Assembly (NCBI GenBank): GCA_035578905.1
Contig: JAQJVL010002672.1
Span: forward strand, 1 to 64,000
Source of the DNA: Stictocephala bisonia
Lineage: Eukaryota; Arthropoda; Insecta; Hemiptera; Membracidae
Direction of reading: 5' to 3'
Length of the DNA: 64,000 nt
Shown here: piece by piece, positions 61,651 through 64,000 of the stretch
Layout of the letters: each line of letters begins with the position of its first letter
How positions within the stretch are numbered: the stretch's first letter is position 1
The notes under the pieces: model-generated
What the model was told of the DNA's origin: nothing
What the model saw: the letters and a program-made list of their open reading frames with translations, nothing else
The model's database searches: none
Position numbers and translations under genes: made by a program

Positions 61651-64000
61651 TTACATGGTGGAGAAAGACTTTACAATGTAATACACTTTTTGGACAGACC
61701 ATTTTCCTCGGCATAAGTCATTCTTTCCGTTTATTTTTATAAAAGCGGATTCCATTAATTTTACTGCTTCCATGAATTCATCAGAGGGGACACAAAGTCC
61801 ACCTTTAGAAACAGTTTCCGTCCATGATGGTTTGTTTGTAGTTATGGATTCGCTTGGCCTTAAAGTGCATGTCTTTACTCCAAGCTGTGGAAATTTCAGT
61901 TTTAATTTAAATGCCACATAACCTAATTTATATTTTAGCCCTTCTTCTTTTATGTTGTCTTCAGGGCTAAAACTATTTTGAAAGGAGTGATTTTCTAAAT
62001 CATCTAACTCAGAATAACACGAATCCTCGTCAAGATCAGGGCTTATACTATCAACACCATTCATAAGTTTACTTATTATAACAGCAGTGGGACAGTGTTC
62101 TTCAGAAACATTAGTGCAACCAGTGGAAGAAAGACAAACTTCGTCATCTGGTTTACAGCAAAGACTGTAGATGAATGTTTTCCCATAATGTACCATCGCA
62201 TACGATACGTAAACTGTAGGGCGTCAGGGTGATCATAAGTTCTTCTCATGAAAACAAATTTTCTAATACGTCCTGATTCAACTTCGTTGTTAGCAAATAT
62301 GTTGTGTTGTAAGTGTTGTTCAAATAAGAAAAAAGATCTATTAAAGATTGATTAGAAATAAGAATTCCTTTTTGGAATGGTAACATGGACTTTTTTCCTT
62401 GAACAAATGTGTCTTTTATAAAATTAGACTTGTTTTGCAAAATTTCTGTTTGTTTTTCAATTTTTAGACCAAACCCACATTTTTCATCAATTGAGTCGTA
62501 TGGTTTGTTTGAGTTGAAAACATCAAACCAATCATTAAATAATTTAACCATTTCTGATGTTACCTTCCAATTACACTCTGAATTATATTGTTTTCCCCAA
62601 GGTACTTCACCGCAGATGCAGTTGTGTTAGAAAATAATTGAGCGGCAAGTTTTACATTTTGTTTATTCTTAACAAACAAATGCTCTTGTCCTGTTTTGAA
62701 AGCTACTTTTAAGTCTGAGTTTTGTAGCTCGATAATTTCTTTCAAGCAATCAGCAGTCAAATGAAATTTGCCATTGTAATTAAAACCTTTTGATAAAAAA
62801 TGATTTTTTGCAAGTTTTAAAAGATGAGGGGCATCCCCAAATACAAATATTTGCCTGGAAGGGTCGTATGGATTACAAAAACAGTTCTTATTTTCTGTTA
62901 TTTCCAGTTTTCCCCACATAGCACGATTCTCTCCTCCCAAATCACATGTAATAATACGATTTTGTATCCTGCTTCTTCCATAGAAAAAATAATGCTAAAC
63001 AAAATTTCCTTTGTCATTAGGGTGTCAAAATTATTTAACACTGGCTATTTCCACTTCCCAGTAAGTCCTCGAGCCACTACAACTTGAGCATGGCTATGGG
63101 GTCCATACACGTTTTCTTGACTTGTCTCGAAACATAACCTTTGCTAAGACTCATTTCATCAAAGGAGACAGAGGTCAATTTTTCAAAATCATATAGTCAC
63201 CATTATTTTTCATAACTAATATGACCTGATCTAAAAGCCGGGAGTGCAAACTAATTTGGAAATCCACCGACGCAATGTACTTAGCGCTGGAAGGGGATAT
63301 TTAAGTTTATTTCTTAGGTATCTGTAAGCTTTAGCACTGACCGATCGGAGTGAAATTTCACAGACAATCTCGTCACTGTTCCATTTTATTCTTTTATTAG
63401 GATTTAACAAAGCTTGCGCTTGACCTGGAGAAAAAACTTTTAATAATATATTTTTTACTTTGATTTCAACGTTACTTGATTTATTTTGGATATTTTTCAA
63501 TTCTTCAAAAATAAATTTATTATCTGTTTCTAATGTATTGTGTTTCTCAGATAAAATGTTTAAATTTTCTGTAAGGTTACTTTTTTCTGCTTCTACCAGC
63601 TTCAACTTTTCTTCTAAAGCCTTAATTTTCTCTAAAGGATTTAGATTGTCTAAAGAAGAACTACATTCTGTACCATCGTTAGCTGTAGATACATCATCAT
63701 GAGATGGTATGACTTCAGGATCTTTAACTACTAATAGTTCACCAACAATAGCTTTCAATTTACGTTTCTTATTTCTCTCTTCTCTTTTTAGACTAGCTTT
63801 AGTGTCAGGTTTTGAAGACGGTAATTTTTTTGTAGGAACTGCATCAGTATTAAGGTTCTAAATTTTTGGATTAATACTTAATAACTCATCGTGTAAAGGT
63901 CGGTTAAAGCAATCCTCCGCAAAGTGGTCAGAACATATAATAGCATTTTTTAAGTTTATTTGATCAGATCGTTTACAAGAAGGTACCCATTTGGTACAAA
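61651..64000 (-). pseudogene. P-element transposase with THAP domain, decayed, cut by window end
   Basis: Minus-strand blocks from the window edge are as follows. KWVPSCKRSDQINLKNAIIC, then CSDHFAEDCF and AVPTKKLPSS form the THAP DNA-binding domain, with a TAG inside it at about 63860. A coiled-coil part (KIKALEEKLKLVEAEKSNLT) is followed by FSPGQAQALLNPNKRIKWNS. KLTSVSFDEMSLSKGYVSRQ (catalytic Asp) and VYGPHSHAQVVVARGLTGKW follow across frame changes. CDLGGENRAMWGKLEI, FVFGDAPHLLKLAKNHFLSK and TTYLLTTKLNQDVLENLF complete the typical order. Several frameshifts and stops lie between 62940 and 63240 and near 62555 and 62240. The 5' end is beyond the window. It is antisense in an intron of the BLTP3-like gene. 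Confidence 0.85.

Overview
The window is arthropod genomic DNA, most likely an insect and plausibly a hemipteran. It is AT-rich, carries one host gene with very long introns, and is filled with transposon families typical of insects (piggyBac, hAT, Tc1/mariner, P, Helitron, Penelope, Jockey/R1-like LINEs). The order is inferred only from the mix of element families. No bacterial, viral, rRNA, tRNA or CRISPR feature was recognised.

The backbone is one plus-strand gene whose first six coding exons can be read: 20270-20313, 35535-35736, 44652-44843, 50240-50465, 57921-58087 and 59694-59850. All junctions are GT-AG and all phases agree. They encode the first 329 residues of a chorein-N / VPS13-like bridge lipid-transfer protein of the UHRF1BP1/UHRF1BP1L (BLTP3) family. 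The gene continues past base 64000.

Bases 1-20000 are intergenic, upstream of that gene. They hold a decayed LINE ORF1 and a zinc-finger fragment (minus strand, 125-1480), a long (TA)n tract, a LINE 3' end (3808-3975), a small MITE (5655-5992), a decayed DDE transposase split by a SINE (6320-7870), a Penelope endonuclease remnant (8645-9500), a decayed hAT with TIRs and an 8-bp target duplication (11516-14627), a LINE reverse transcriptase (15205-16205), a Penelope element (16284-18000) and a Helitron helicase scrap (18480-18999).

Intron 1 (20314-35534) holds a piggyBac-type MITE (21460-22461), a large Helitron (about 23306-29300, minus) and an apparently young hAT with perfect TIRs and target duplication (31577-34862, plus). 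Intron 2 holds a piggyBac (36535-41330) with a Tigger/pogo element nested in it (36796-39022). Intron 3 holds a DUF7869-type DNA transposon with 25-bp TIRs (45035-47670) and a mariner 3' fragment. Intron 4 holds a six-copy 92-bp tandem array followed directly by a second piggyBac (52406-56095) that contains a mariner-like element (52653-54038), plus a LINE fragment. Intron 5 has a SINE tail. The last 2.4 kb is a decayed P-element transposase with a THAP domain, on the minus strand and cut by the window end.

Most coding elements inside the gene lie antisense to it; the young hAT is the main sense insertion. Several interspersed repeat families recur across the window: a SINE-like family with a tRNA B-box-like motif (7 copies), a second short repeat (3 copies), a third (2 copies), and a 36-39 bp minisatellite at three loci.
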